NCBI GenBank assembly: GCA_037013495.1
Contig: CM072812.1
Location: forward strand, 78,227,840 to 78,291,839
Source: Hippophae tibetana
Lineage: Eukaryota > Streptophyta > Magnoliopsida > Rosales > Elaeagnaceae
DNA length: 64,000 bases
Direction: 5' to 3'
A program made the position numbers and the translations under genes. Below, piece after piece: positions 35,701 through 49,506 of this stretch. Position 1 is the stretch's first letter, and the number at the start of each line of letters is the position of its first letter. The notes beneath the pieces are model-generated. The model did not search any database, was not told the origin of the DNA, and worked only from the letters and a program-made list of their open reading frames with translations.

Positions 35701-38700
35701 AAAAATTCAAAACAACGTATCAATCAGAAAAAAACTAAGCATATAGAATGTATTAAGCTAAGCATTCCTCATATTATATATTACCTTATGCCCCCATCCA
35801 TTGCCTGTCAAGTCAAGGGTTCCTGAATTTAGACCTTTGATTGTCACCACACGAACCCCAGCAATTCTATGCTCTAAGTAAGCTCCACCATCCTTTAAAT
35901 CATCCATGAAGGAGATAATTAATTTATATTCCAGTTTTTATATGACCCAGTTATTTACATGTTTTTATTTTCTAAACATATTTTTTTTTTAAGTTTAAAA
36001 AAATTAATAAAAAGCATATGTATATCGTGTAGAGAGATTCAAGATAAAATTTAGAGTATTGAATTCTATCATTACAGGATATCCAACTGTTGCCCCCAAA
36101 ACGGACAGAAGGTTAGTTCCTCTCTTCAAGGTGATGGCTTTCTGAAATAGAAAGCTTTTCTCTTCGTTTCTTCCATGTGCTGATCCTGTTATAAACCAGT
36201 GCCTAATGAGTAAACAATATTTTGAACAAACTGGAAGAAACTTTTTACCTGCAATTAAACCATTTAGAATTCATAGTGTAGGTTTTCTTTCTAATTATAA
36301 TATATTTATGCTATTTTGTTCTTATAGTTGGTTTTATTCTTAAGGTGAAAACTGAAGAGATGTGTTTCCAAACATTAATCTTCACCATTTTAAAGCATCA
36401 AGTGATGTTTTATGCTTGTTAGATGTTGAATTAATATAGGAACAAGTATAAGAAGGAAGAAACTCCTCTGAGTGATTTGATTCCTTTAGTGGAAACTTCT
36501 CCCTAGGGTTTGCTAGTGGAGATTAAATTTGATTCTTCTACTATAGTCTTGGTGGTTTTTACAATGGATGTGTTTAGAGGTGGAAGATTACGATTAACAC
36601 GATTTAGTCATTTGTTTTAGTCTAAAAGTAGGGTTGCAACACCTTTCTTGCCCATTTGATGTTTCTTTGGTTTTGGTTCTTTTTTCAATTTGAGGTCTGT
36701 AATGGTTGGGGATTGCTTTGTTGGTGTTTTTTTTTTCTTGGTTAGTTATGGTAGTTTGTGGTGACACTTGCTTGAAGAGTTTCAATGTCCTTTGGCCATA
36801 TGTATATGTGGGAACTATCATTTGGGTGTCGTGATTGACCATGAGATTCTTTCTTCTGCCAGCTCTAAAATATTATGGTGTTTTGGTGTGAGAAACTAGA
36901 TCTGGATTAGAAAAGCAATTTTCACGACAAAGATTGTTATATGGTAGTACCTAATGTCTACGGTTACTTAAAGGAGGTGGTATATCGTTTGTGTATGGTT
37001 TTGTTTGTTCTTTTCGCTGCAATGTTAATGAAATTCTCTTTTTTGACCAAAACTAAGTATTATTTGTATGTTAGTGTTATATGGGATATACTAGGATTAA
37101 TTTTGCGACCCTCATGGAATAGTTATGATGGTAATCAATAGATAAACAAAGAGATTTTAAAGAAGCACTTTCTAGGTACCTATATACGCTCCATTAACAA
37201 AAGCGTGCATGATATGGCCAAAATTCGAAACCTCAAGTGTTGCAGAAATGTCTGCCTGAGCAGTGGGTAAATCAGAACCATCCAACTCAACACTGATTAA
37301 GAACACACCATAGATATGTATTAAACAAACCGAGGGTCAATTTACTTATGCTTCAGAAATTCTGTAAAAGCGCTTTTGACAAAAATAGAAAACAAAAAAG
37401 CTTCTGAACATAAATATTTTTTATCATAAGTGCTTTCAAAGTTTATAAAGCACATTTTATGATCCTTATCTGTTTGCTTCTACTTCTGAGGCCTGTAAAA
37501 GTGCCTGTCAAGAGTGCTTTTAGGACTCAAAAATATATTTTTTTTACTTCATAACAGAAGCACAAGTTTTGTGTTTTTTTTTCTAAAAGAACTTTCTTCT
37601 TAAATCACTTTTTAAAAAATACAAGCAAGCATATCATCTAGTACAAATAATTTTTTTTTTTCTCTTAAAGTGCTTTATTCTGAAACCACTTTTGACTGAT
37701 TACTTTTAATATAAGTAGACATACTGATAGAAATATTATTATAGAGAAAGGATGCAATTTCATGGAATATATTCTTCACAAAAAGTGTTGATTAGCTTAC
37801 CTTGTGGTGTACCACAAATAATCTGTAGAATCCTTGGTGGTGCTCATTAGTTCTAGAGGCCTTCCTGAGTTAACAAGAGCATTCTGCAAAGTAGGAATGC
37901 TCTCTTGGTACATTTTCCAGCCGATGTTTTCATCAACTACTCTGGATTTTAAGTAATTTCTCAAACTCTGTTGTGCAACTACCTGTTTTTTTCCAAAATG
38001 TCATAACATGTGTTTCTTCTTAGGCAAAGCCTAATTGCAACTGACGTATATTTTATAATATATATCGGAGTGTCAAAAACAGTGGTTTTTCTCAATTTTC
38101 TTTAAATTTACATTAAATTATAGTAAGTACCCATACTAATGGTGATGTCATGTTGCTTGGACACTTGGACACGGGTAATGAAGAGTTCGAGTATCATAGG
38201 ATTTTACTAGAGGGAATTAAATGATTTGAATTGGGATCTTACCATTTGTGTATTGAAAACAACAGTCTTGCAATCAGGTAGGATGCTTATAGAATGTGGA
38301 GGTAGGTCATATTGGGAACCTCTGAATGTGATAGTTGTTGATATTTTTTCATCCTTGTTGCATAAGAATGCTGCACAAATATTTGTTCCTTTCTTTTCAT
38401 AGATCATTACCTGCAAGAATTAACCACTTACAATTAAGTAGACAGACAGCATGCGCTCTTCTTCTTCTTATTTATTTATTTTTTTTTTTTTTTGGATTCT
38501 GAGGAATATAATCCTTTTTAATAGATAGAAACGAGAAATAGCATTTTTTGCATATTTCACTGTAGCTATTTCGGTATGCTTAGTTACTCTTAATTTGGGC
38601 TCTAATTAGCGTGTATTTTGGAGATTTGGTTGAAAATGTGCCAAAATCGACGGTATAGTCTATGTACAACCTGTACATGGTTGTACACGGCTTCTACATG

Positions 38701-41700
38701 AGACATGTATGTAGTCTGTACATAGCATGCGAAGTGCATTTTTGGGGCAAGTTTTGCTCAAACTCAAAAAGCCTGCGTTTAGGGCCTCAATATAAGTTAT
38801 ATAACTACCTCTATGCTTTCACCAAAAGTTTCAACAGATGGAGTTCCAGCAAATAAAGCTTTCTTGGACAATCTCAAGGCAGCATGAAGATCCCTCAGGT
38901 GACTCCACTTTGGTTCCCTAAGTAATCCTGCAAACAAAGAAAAAAGCAACTCCATTGAAAAAGGTAAAACTAGCTTGACTCCATTGTACTATTTTTAAAG
39001 GGGAAATAAAATTGGTTTTTGAATGAGATTCAAAATTCCTCACCGTATTCATCAATAGGAGCTTCATCATAGTATTGAGTTGTTACAAACGACGAAGCTG
39101 TTCTACCGAAATTTGTTCCACCATAATACTGTGAACGTACAAAGACACAAATGAGAGATTTTAGTTTGAGTAAGTAAACTAACAAATGTGTCACCAAACT
39201 TAGGTTATTTGTACAAATCTATCGCTTAACTTTAGGCTGTAATAAATCTAACACCGAACTCCTTATTAGTGATACAATTCTTCCATTAAAATATTTAATT
39301 ATAATGGTAAATTTGTCATGAAAATAGTAGATTTGTAACACTAATAAAAGTTTAATGTTTGTTTTGTTACGGTCCAAAGTGAAGAGGCGGATTTATCCAA
39401 ACAGTCTAAGTTTGATGTTACATTTAGTTTACTCTTTTGGTGATATTAATTGTTAAAGTTTTGCTAAGAAGCGAGCATATCAGAGTTTAAGGTTTACGGT
39501 AGTACCATATAGTAGTTTACAAGAGTTCCATTTTTGGAGAAGAATCTAGCAACAGAGAATGCTATGTCTTCAGCTGTCCTTTGATTAATAGGATCTCCAA
39601 ACACCCTGTAACTATATTTACAATGAAAAGGAACATTTTAGAAGTTGCCAAATGTTTTAAACTAAGGTCAGTTTACTTGTGCTTTTTTTAGAAGTTGTTT
39701 CAAATAAAGACGACTTTAGAAGAAAATGCTTTCAGGAAGAAATATATATAATGTGCTATGAAGTAAAAAGTGTGCTTTCCGAGCCTTAAAAGTACTACTG
39801 GCAATTTTTTTCCTGTTTGGTCTTAGCGTTTTTTTTTTTTTTTTTGCCATCCAAAATGCTTTTATAGGATCTCAGAGCAAAAAAAATACGAAACTTAATT
39901 TCTTTTTGTTTTATGCTTCTGAGACAACGTAAAAGATATTGTAACAACAAAAAGTGTTTTTGGACCAATCAAGAAAATAAGTTCGTCATAAATGTTCAGA
40001 GCTCAAAAAGCACCTATTGGATTTCTGGCACAAATATGGTGAATCTTCTTAATAGCGTTTTTTTTCTTTCAAAAACTACTTTTAACGTAAATATAAATAA
40101 AATAGATACTAGATCCCAAAAATAAAGTAATACTCACTGAGCTGTCCAATTCTCTGTCCATAAAGCAGGTTTATATGGTCTATTTGGTCCGGTGAATGTA
40201 TCTCCACAGTTCCTCCCATTGCAAGTATTGATCTTCATTCAGTCATTCATTCCCATGAACTCTAAATGATATACTAAGGGTAAAGGACTTTGCGACTAGG
40301 GTTAATTATATTTTACTTTCTCTACAAACATATGCATAATGTTTATAAAGTTGTAAACATGTACATAATGTATTTAAAATTCTAAAATGTTGGAGTTTAT
40401 AAACGTTATGTGTATATTTGTAACATATATATCGATAATTTTAGAGTTTTAAATAAGTCATGGACATGTTTTCAACTTTATGAACATGTTTGTAACAAAT
40501 TCAATAGGTTGTATAATAAAACGTAATTAACCCTTAGCTTAAAACAAATTATAACTTGAAAAACCTACCACTGGATCAGGAGCATCCATTTGCTCACACA
40601 TCACCCATGGGACTCCAGTTTTGAATCCAGAAGCCATTTTTCCAGCCCATTTGACGTACCGAGTTCCCGATTCTCTGTACGCATGTTGAATGTTGCTATA
40701 CTCATTTTCAATCTGCAGAATCAAATATACGTTAAACTCGTGTTATTTTTTTTTTGGGTGGGGGGTAATAATGTATGTTAAAATAGTTGATTAAACAGTA
40801 TTTAACACACTTGAAACAAGTTAAACATAATTTTTTTTTAACAAAACCTAACCTGTGATAAAATGATAGGACCACCTTGAGATGCATACAATTTAGCATC
40901 TTTCATCATATCCACAATAATTTTGGTAAACCTTTTCATGTGGAACTGCATTTGGAAAAATCCAAACTTCACCAATTAGTTACATGACTCACTTCGATAC
41001 CAGATTAGGTAAATTGATCCTATTAGTCCAGTTGTTACGTGAAAATGAGTACTTTAATCTTGTTGTTTTTAAGATGGATACTACAAGTCCCGAAATTTGA
41101 AAATTTTGTATTTCTAGTCTTGTAATTATATGCTAAAGTTGCATAAATATGGAACTATATACATGCTTAAGTTGAATATAGCATAATTAAAGCACTCATT
41201 TTAAAAAAAATTAGTATCTTCGCGCACACTACTAAATTATATTACAAGTAATAAGAGTGGATTGAAAAGTTAAATATATATAAGTTATAGTCACCTTGAA
41301 TTGCGGGTTATCAGAACGAAATGTAATATTTGGAACCTCTCTTAACCAAAATGGGAATCCACTAAAATAATCAAATTGAAAACGGTATGAGAAAGAAGGT
41401 TCTTCAAAGTAATTAGCTAGCAATGTTCATAGCAAAAATAAAAAATAAAACAAATATAGCTAGCAATGTTACAAAAATGAAAAATAAATAAATAAAAATA
41501 TAAGCTATATTTTATATAATAGTATACCCGTAATTCCATTCAGCCTCAATAAATGGTCCAATACGTAGTGTAACATACATACCATGTTCACCAATCATCT
41601 TAATGAATTTCACTAAGTCATAGTTTCCTTTAAAGTTGAACTGCAAATCAAGAAAATAATTTCAGCGTACACAAATTAGCAAAAAAAAATATTAAGGATG

Positions 41701-42901
41701 TGTTTATATGTAATTCTGTTATTAGTGGCTTCAATCAAGAGGGATTTCATAGAAAGCGATTTTAGGAAAAATTTGTAAAAAATGCCTATGACAACAAAAA
41801 ATTGATTCATAGTCAAATAGTAAAAAACTTGTAAGGATTTTAAGGGCTTAGAAAGCACAACTAATGTGATTATTCTTAAAAGCCTTGTTTTTCTATAACT
41901 ATTTTAACATAAGCATAAATTAATAGATATTATATATTTCTATCATGACTAATCTTAGAAATTCAGGCTTAATTCTGAACTTAAAAATTAGCTTGTGAGT
42001 TAGAGGATTGTCCAAACTTATAAGTAGTATTGTTGCATTACTCTTAACCAATGTAGGACTTAACAAGTACAATAAATTGTAATTTTTAATTGCAATAAAT
42101 TATTTTTTTCTATTTGCTGAAAGTGCATTTTGATTATCTTAAGCACTTTTGCAAGATCTAAAAAGCATAAAGAAATATATAGCAAAACTAATGCGAATAT
42201 TTGTTACCTGATCCTGAACTGATTCATGAATGTTCCAAAACACATAAGTCTGAATGACATTCAATCCACCCCTTTTAGCTTTTTGCAATATATCTTGCCA
42301 CATCTAAAACAACACCAAATCAAGAGCTATTAATTTCATCAAATAATGAATAACATAAACTTACAAGTGGTAGGTACATTTTATCCACCGTTTTTTTATA
42401 AGATCAAGGTATTAACATAATTTTTCTTCTAATTTTTTTTTTAAAAAATACGTTTTTATTATTATAATAAAAATAAATAAGAATCTCACGGTAAAAAGAT
42501 AAGATAATCATTTTTTTAGGTTAATATTTTAAATTGAAATTCCATCCCGTGACATTTGTGTGAGGCCTATTGACCTATTGTGCTCCCACATTTACATAAT
42601 AAAAAAAACCATATGTGAAAAGTAAACTCAAAAATAAAACTTAATGGATGAATGAATGGGATTATAAACAATTAAACCTACATTTTATCACAAAAAAGAA
42701 ACAAAATAGAGTAGACAATACCTGAGGAGGACTTCTTGGGTAATGTATAGAGCCAGAAAAAAGAAGCTCTCTTCTACCATTGATCTTCAATGACCTCCCA
42801 TCATAACTCACACTCTTTGTCTCCACTTTTATACCATCAACAAATGTGAAAAGCAAAGCTAAAGCTATCATCAGTAACACTAAGGTTAGTTTCAGTGCCA
42901 T
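32788..42901 (-). CDS. Beta-galactosidase, GH35 family, 19 exons, 838 aa
   Basis: Exons: 42901-42722, 42303-42208, 41640-41528, 41361-41295, 40945-40853, 40712-40569, 40232-40138, 39611-39506, 39128-39044, 38927-38809, 38410-38243, 37982-37801, 37292-37180, 36185-36076, 35892-35785, 34839-34729, 34625-34480, 33945-33591, 32913-32788. Every intron is GT-AG and the 2517 coding bases stay in frame. The N-terminus is a signal peptide ([19 protein letters not shown]), so the enzyme is likely secreted to the apoplast to trim beta-galactosyl residues from cell-wall polymers. The GH35 signature [13 protein letters not shown] crosses exons 5-6; the acid/base is Glu187 and the nucleophile Glu258 in WTENW. 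The last two exons encode a SUEL-type galactose-binding lectin domain. Wording is closest to the Arabidopsis BGAL11/13/14 group, which is often pollen-expressed. The introns have collected repeats but the coding exons look intact. Confidence 0.93.
33171..33495. repeat. Tandem repeat in the last intron of the beta-galactosidase gene
   Basis: A unit of about 146 bp (GATTTTGGGACACAC then ACTAACTAACATGATATTTT and onward) occurs at 33171 and again at about 33317. A third partial start, GGGATTTTGGGTCA, lies near 33484. The copies differ by a few substitutions and small indels. Confidence 0.8.
34045..34275. repeat. Dispersed repeat copy in intron 17
   Basis: The copy contains ATGTGCTTTCTAAGCCTT, a long T-run, then CATAAGCACTTTTACAAGATC and CAAAAGCAAAAATAAT. 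It parallels 39660-40110 over more than 100 bases. Short words of this type also occur near 1-1065 and 18265-18670. The family is unidentified and non-coding. Confidence 0.7.
35431..35454. repeat. (TA)n microsatellite in intron 15
   Basis: An uninterrupted alternating TA run of about 22 bases lies within the beta-galactosidase intron between exons 15 and 16. Confidence 0.9.
37345..37735. repeat. Dispersed repeat copy in intron 12
   Basis: Recurring words such as AAGTGCTTTCAAAG, AAAGTGCCTGTCAAG, GAGTGCTTTTAGGAC and AAAGTGCTTTATTCTG, with the terminal-like TACTTTTAATATAAGTAGACA, link it to the copies in introns 2, 7 and 17. No coding capacity is seen. Confidence 0.6.
39660..40110. repeat. Dispersed repeat copy in intron 7
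   Basis: This parallels 34045-34275: GTGTGCTTTCCGAGCCTTAA, a 17-base T-run near 39830, then AAAATGCTTTTATAGGATCT. It extends further right to AAACTACTTTTAACGTAAAT near 40075. Confidence 0.7.
41690..41900. repeat. Degenerate dispersed repeat copy in intron 2
   Basis: AGAAAGCGATTTTAGG, GGGCTTAGAAAGCACA and AACTATTTTAACATAAGC resemble the other intron copies. A further short piece, CTTAAGCACTTTTGCAAGATC, lies near 42139-42160. This copy is more decayed than those in introns 7 and 17. Confidence 0.5.
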
Positions 42902-43004
42902 TGTTGTAGCTACAACTAACTAGCTAAGAACTGAGTTCAAAGGTACGTAGTTAAATCGGAGAAAGTAGTATTTTTTATGGTTGGCATCAATCTCGGAGCT
43001 AGGA

Positions 43005-43015
43005 CTATATATTAA
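43005..43015 (-). promoter_or_regulatory. Candidate TATA box of the beta-galactosidase gene
   Basis: On the minus strand GTTAATATATAG lies about 105 bases before the ATG at 42901, in a segment less AT-rich than its surroundings. A start site about 30 bases downstream would leave a 5' UTR of roughly 75 bases. Placement is by position only. Confidence 0.4.
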
Positions 43016-46000
43016 CAAGAGGCAATTACCCAGAAGAAGAATAGCACATTTTATGGTATCTCAGTGATTATCAATTAAGGCTTTTTTAAAATATAATTTT
43101 TAAGGTTTGGGAGAAAATTTCGGAGTTTGCTTTGATTGTGTTGTCTACGTCTATGTTTTGTAAATTTTAAATCTATTGACTTTTTATATTTTGATTAATT
43201 TTTTTTTCTTTTTTTCTTTTTTTCCTTGTGATAAATTAGGTATCGAATAAAAATTTTAATTACACAATATTCATCTTTTATATATTTTATTTTATTTTAA
43301 TCTTTATTATGATGCATCAAGTTATATAAAAATTACGTGTATTTTAATCTCAAAAAATTATCTAAATAATAAAGAGATTTATATTTACTCATAAAAAATT
43401 AAAATAATACTTATAATAGTAAAGATATATCTTATAACATATATACATATATTTAAAAATACTATAAATATATAATTTTTATATCATATAAAAAAAATCA
43501 ATGGCGGGATATTCTCACTCCACGTGACAAAGTATGATGAGAGATTGATAGAATGTCATTAGAGTAAAATTGGCATTTTACATCGATAGATTAATTTTTG
43601 CCAACTGTATTAATAATTTTTTAAGGTTCATATATTACATTCACATATTACCTATTTATTTATATAATTTACTATAATTTCTAAAAATTATATCTATTTT
43701 TATAAATATTATTGAAGAGTTTTGATTTAATATTTTTATTAATTATATAATTTTAAATATAAAAAAACAGATATTAAATTTATAAATTATGATAATAAAT
43801 TAAAATTATTTTATAAATTAAAGCAAAAATGTATCAGTTATTTTACTATCACTTTTGGAGAGAAAAGATATTTTGAGTACTTTGGAATTCCTACTATATA
43901 TATAACATATTTTTAAAAATATTAAAAGTAAAATTAAATAAATAATTATAATTTAAAAAACGTGATATTAGAAATATAATTTTATAAGTATAATTCAGTG
44001 ATTTGTAAAAATCTAAAACATATTTAAAGACCCCTCTCAACATGTTATGTTTAAAAGGCTTAAACTCAAATTTTACACGTAAAACAATTATTATTTCGAA
44101 TAAAAATTCAATAAATGTATAATAAAATCTACATTTTGAAATTAATTTGATAAAAAAAATATTTTATATTTTTTACCTTAAATACAACTTTTTTATTTTC
44201 CTTTTTTTACTAATTTGTTTTTACTAAATATCTTGAATACCAATTTAATCATTAATTATTGATTATTACGAAGATTCTTAGACGGAAAAAATATTAAATT
44301 AAATCATATTTAAAAATTATATTATTTCTAATAATTAATTCGATTTGAAAAAAATTTAAATTATTCAAATTGGAAGCAAACTATTTACATTGTTATATTT
44401 ATAATCTATATTTTATAAATATATTATTGTAGGTAGTTCAATGATGAAATCTATTACTATTTAATATAATGTTCTTAAATTCAACACCTAAAAATAATAA
44501 TTTTTAATAGATAAATAAAAAAAATATTATTATTGTTGAGAGAACCATGCTTCAAAATATAATAAAAGAGATTAAAATATGTCAAAAATCAACAAGTTAC
44601 CCCTTAGTTATTAATAATATAAAATAATTTCATTATATGTTTTAGTGTTTATACAACTTGAATCAGTCCAATTTGCTTTAATACATATGAACAATTCAGT
44701 TCAACTTGTTTTAGTTTTATAAAATTTAGATAAGATTGGACCATGTCCATCAACTATGAGTCTTAACTTTGTCACTAATGTAATTTAGTATAGAATATTA
44801 CCAATACAATTTTGTTGGAGAATTATAAAAAATATCATTTTTAAAATTTATAACAATAAAAATATCACTTTAATAATATTAAATGAGTTAATTAGATGAC
44901 ATTTAATATTTAATGAGTCCAAATAGATCTAGTTTAATTTGAACAACATTTAATTAAATGATATTCAAAATAAAATAATATATCAAATTATTTTAATAAT
45001 AAAAATATATGAAATAAATATTAAAAAATACTATTTGATAAGGGTGTTATTTTTTTCATTTTTTTATAAATGAATAGTTCTTGTTTGGAGAAGAACTAGT
45101 GTATTAGGATTTATAAAGAGATACTAGAGAAGATAAATTCAAATTATTTATTTATCTTATTAATGAGATATATATATAAATACATAATAGATATGTATTA
45201 TTGTTACAATGGTTGGTATTTTTTTTATATCAGAACTGATCGATTTATAATAAAATTATAAATATCAACATATTGTTATTACCAGGTTGTTATTAGTAGG
45301 CCATATAAGATATCTCTTACCTAAGGCAATTAGTAGTCATCATGTCTTGTTTATTAGGTTTTATGCCACAAATCCTATAATGTAGTTGTCATAAGGTCTT
45401 TCTCACTAGGTCACATTACAGCGGTCTTAAACAATGCATTGGATATCGCTTATCATATCGCATGACATGAGATCTGATGATAGCCTACCAAGGTTCCATT
45501 ATCATAAATAAATCGATTTCTTTCAAAGATAAGATCGCTATGAATGGATAATCAAATGACAACATCACACATAATATGTATAAGATATCACATGTTGTCG
45601 AGACCGCATACTTAATACTTAAATAATATCAAACAATTCAAATATAGTTGTCAGATTTACGAACACTTATAGTAAAATAATTACATGCGAATTTATTTCT
45701 TAAATAGAAGAGTGGTCGTATAGATCTTATACTTATTCTAAAATTAACCGTTTAGATTTTATATTTATTTTTTGTGATAGTTTAATCGTATATAAAAAAA
45801 ATGATTGCATAAGGAAAAATGATTTTTCTTATTTTTATTAATTAATTTTCTATTTTATTTAATTTTTATTCAATTTTTTTACATTATATTCAATCTAAAA
45901 CAATATTTATTCAATTCAATCGAAAAAATAAAATAAAAAAAATTAATTTATCTTTTTACAATAAATTTTTAATAAAAATAAAAATAAATTATCATAAAAA

Positions 46001-48930
46001 TAAATATTAAATTAAAATTTTATTTTTATAATAAATATAGAGCTATCATCATATTAATCTCTCCTAAAATTAGAATTTTTTTTAAGAATATAGGAACTAA
46101 ATTACACATTATGAGTAGATATCCGATGTGAGAGAAATACGTGTCACTATTATAAATTTCTCTCAACTCCATCACTGACCTACCCTTTAAATGTCAGTTA
46201 CGAAAACTTTTCTGTAGAGGTTTTGAACTAATTTTGCTTGTATGAATCTAAAATTTTATTCAATTTGTTTTAATAATAGATAATTTAGCACTCTTTTAAT
46301 AAAATTAGTACATGATAATTATTTTTTAAATAATGTGATATTATTTTATTAATAAAATAATAAAATTATTATTTTAGAATTTTCACTCTGAAAAGTGAAT
46401 TTTTTTTCAAAAGTAAATTTTTATTGATAAAATAATATTATATTTTAAAAATATTAATATATTACATTTTTATTAAAAGAGTATATTAAGTGTCTTTTAT
46501 AAAAAATAAAATAATTAAAATATTTTTAATGATACTAACAATATAACTCTTAAAATATTTAATCTAATATTTTTCTATCTTACCATAGTATTGAGATGGT
46601 GGTACGTACATCTTAAAAGAAAGATAAATTTAAATATCTTTAGTTCATCTATATATATTTAAAAAGAAAAATCATGTTTTTTCTCTTTTATCATATTCTT
46701 TATTAATCATATTATTTATAATTTTATTCTAGAGTATATCACTTATTTAAATAACTTTAATAACCCTTTTAAAAAAATGTGTATCCATTTTTAATTACTT
46801 CAAGTAATAAAAAATTTCCTTACATGGCATTTTGTCAACACCTTTCTTGTATTAGAAGATATTATTATGTAATTAAAGATAAATATATGTTATTAAATGT
46901 GGTATTTATACGGAACAAGTTGGGGTTTAATTCTAATTTAAGGTGTTGCCAGCTGCAAATGAAATAAAATGAATGTATTGATTAAAATTCAAGAAAGCTT
47001 GTATTCTAATCTTCAAAGATGTACCAACCTGTATATGTTAATTCCCATATATTATTAAATTGCAGTTGGAAGCTTGATCCATTTTCATAATTAATGTTGA
47101 CCAACTAGTTTTTTCAGAAGAAATTAAAATGATTTTTAATCTAATGTATGAGTTAGAAGAAAGAAAATAGAAGAAGTCTTACTCAATAATTAATATAATT
47201 ATTAAAAAAGAAAAAAAAATTGCATGTAGCTCACAGTCTAGTGAAAAAAAAAAAGATATTTGGGAAATTTCATATAATAATTACTCTAAATTTTATATTA
47301 ATAAAAATAATATTGAATATTAATTATACAATAACACTAAATTATATTGGTGATTCACTTATATAATCGAAATGTTCTTGATATCACCACTAAAACGTTT
47401 AATACACCACCTACATACGTCATACACCTAATAATGTTGTGTTTTTAATTGAAATTTAATGAATGGTTAAATGTCTATTAACATTGATGGTATTATTGTG
47501 TCATTAGTATTATATAATTGGAGAGAAGTAGTAGTAGTTTAGTAGGTTATATTATTTGGGTGGTTTAGTTTCTTACGTTAAAAATGAAATTTGTTTACCT
47601 GTTGTTTTAAAAAAATAAAATTAATATTTCAATATTATTTTAATTAAAGTTATCATATAAAAATTATATTAGTTCATTTAAAAAGGTAACGACCTTCTCT
47701 CCATCGCACAAACTACTAAAATATATTTGGCTTCTCAAATGTAATTTTGTTGTAACCTTTAATTAAATAACAATTTTATAATCATGTTAATTAAATCATA
47801 ATAATATATTTTAGAGATAAATTTTTTTTCACTTTTTGTCCTTCAATTGCTCTTTTTTCAATAATAATGTGATCAAAAGACCATATTTTATATTCTACCA
47901 ATAGTTTAATGTATATATAAAATTGAACTAATCTCATATTAAAAAATACTATTAATAAATTGGATATAAACTTGTGATGTGTTACTTTTCCTAATAGATT
48001 ACTTTTTGGGTTGAAATTACGTTTTCAACAATTTACATTTCGTGGACACACACAAAGATGATCCCCAAGGTAAAAGTACAACCATCTAGGTGGTGCACAC
48101 GACCTGAATCCGAATGAATGATAGGTTCTTATTGGATCGTAATTAGAATTGTGTAATATTATTCTAGACTCATTTGGACTTTTGAGGTTTGATAAGTTGG
48201 TATAGGTTCTTTGGTAATTTCTTACCACGCATGTAAATAATGAAGTATAGATACTCATTTGGAGGATACGAATAAATGATTAGTTCTTGGTATTAGGGCA
48301 TGGTTGGAGTCTAAGGGAGTAATGTGTTCTCGTTTGATGTAGATTGTTAAGTGTACGAACAAGTCACACATTGAAAAAATATAAGTAGCAAATTAAGTAA
48401 ATAGTTATAATGGGTTATTCCTCCTAATATGTTAACATTTTGGGTTAAAACCTAAGACCCAACACCTTATATATTTTATATTTTATAGTTTACTCCCCTT
48501 AATATATTTCTTTTAAAGTGGTCCATTTATCTTTTAAGTTTCACATTTTAATCTTGTTATCTTAATTTGTTATAACTTAATCAATTTATTTTTTTAATTT
48601 TCATATATTTAATTTAAATGTTGAGACAAATTTGAAATTAAACTTTAAATGTATAAAAAAGTAAAGCACTAAACTATAAATATTAAAAAATAAAGAGACT
48701 TTATAAGGAAATAAAAATAATGAGATTAAAGTGTAAAAGTTAAAAAGTAAATGGACTATATCATAATAATAATAATAATATATAATATGACGCATCTTTA
48801 TCTTCTTAATCTCTTATACAATAAATACATTTGTGATCCTTAGTAGTTCTTTTGTTGTAAAAACAAAATATTTTTCTTATTTCTTGATAAACTTTTAAGT
48901 TATTACTATTAAAATTTGCCTCAAACTTAC
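43016..48930. other. Gene-free, very AT-rich stretch
   Basis: No coding frame is recognised on either strand. Slightly less AT-rich patches at about 45220-45560 and 48030-48370 might be old transposon remnants, but no motif identifies them. The interval contains the upstream region of the beta-galactosidase gene at its left end. Confidence 0.5.
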
Positions 48931-48944
48931 TCATTTTATTACCA

Positions 48945-49340
48945 CTTTTTTAAGGCCATATTATTATAGGAAGTGAATATGAATTTACTAATCGAATAAT
49001 TCATTTTGATTTTTGAAGAATTATTAATTATTGTTTTCTTCTCAGAAAGTACAATGTCTTTTTTCTTACATTCTTGTAGAATATTAATAATATTCAAATA
49101 ATGTCTATTTAATTTATTACTGAAAACCAAAATATCATTTACATAAACACATCAAATATTTTGTGATTTCTTAAATATGTTGTTTATATACCTTTGAAAG
49201 ATACCTAGAGCTTATTTTAATCCGAATAATACAATAGTTTATTAGAATTGTCTGTGACGCAACTAAATAACATTAGTTTTTGAGATTCTTCATCTAATCT
49301 TGTTTGTCAAAATCAACTTTTACAATCAAAACTTGAGAAA
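48945..49340 (-). pseudogene. Endogenous caulimovirid reverse transcriptase fragment, decayed
   Basis: Reading right to left, a stretch at about 49340-49300 resembles the pararetrovirus RT phrase around SSFDCKS, with two stops where conserved Gly and Trp are expected. The active-site box is at 49148-49134 and reads YVND instead of YVDD. The following segment, open at 49130-48939, continues VFSNKLNRH and IVLSEKK in the expected order. Stops, frame changes and the lost catalytic Asp make it inactive. Motifs upstream of RT in such viruses are found only beyond 55930 on the same strand, so this is the displaced downstream half of one viral copy. RNase H is not recognised. Genus is not assigned. 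Confidence 0.78.
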
Positions 49341-49506
49341 TATTTCTTCTCTTTTATTAATAATAATAATGATAACTGTATTTTATATAGTTATTTTCAC
49401 ATATTTTATTAATTAAAACTGCTATGTTCTTAATGTTTTTAGTTAATTTTAGTTTAATAAATTAATATTTATTGTTTTTTTTTATTTTAATAAAAATTAA
49501 ATAATT

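Noticed and set aside
36290..37060. Possible LINE 3' end inside beta-galactosidase intron 13
   Set aside because: The ending TTAATGAAATTCTCTTTTTT resembles LINE tails, but no ORF2 motif was found, so it is not called.
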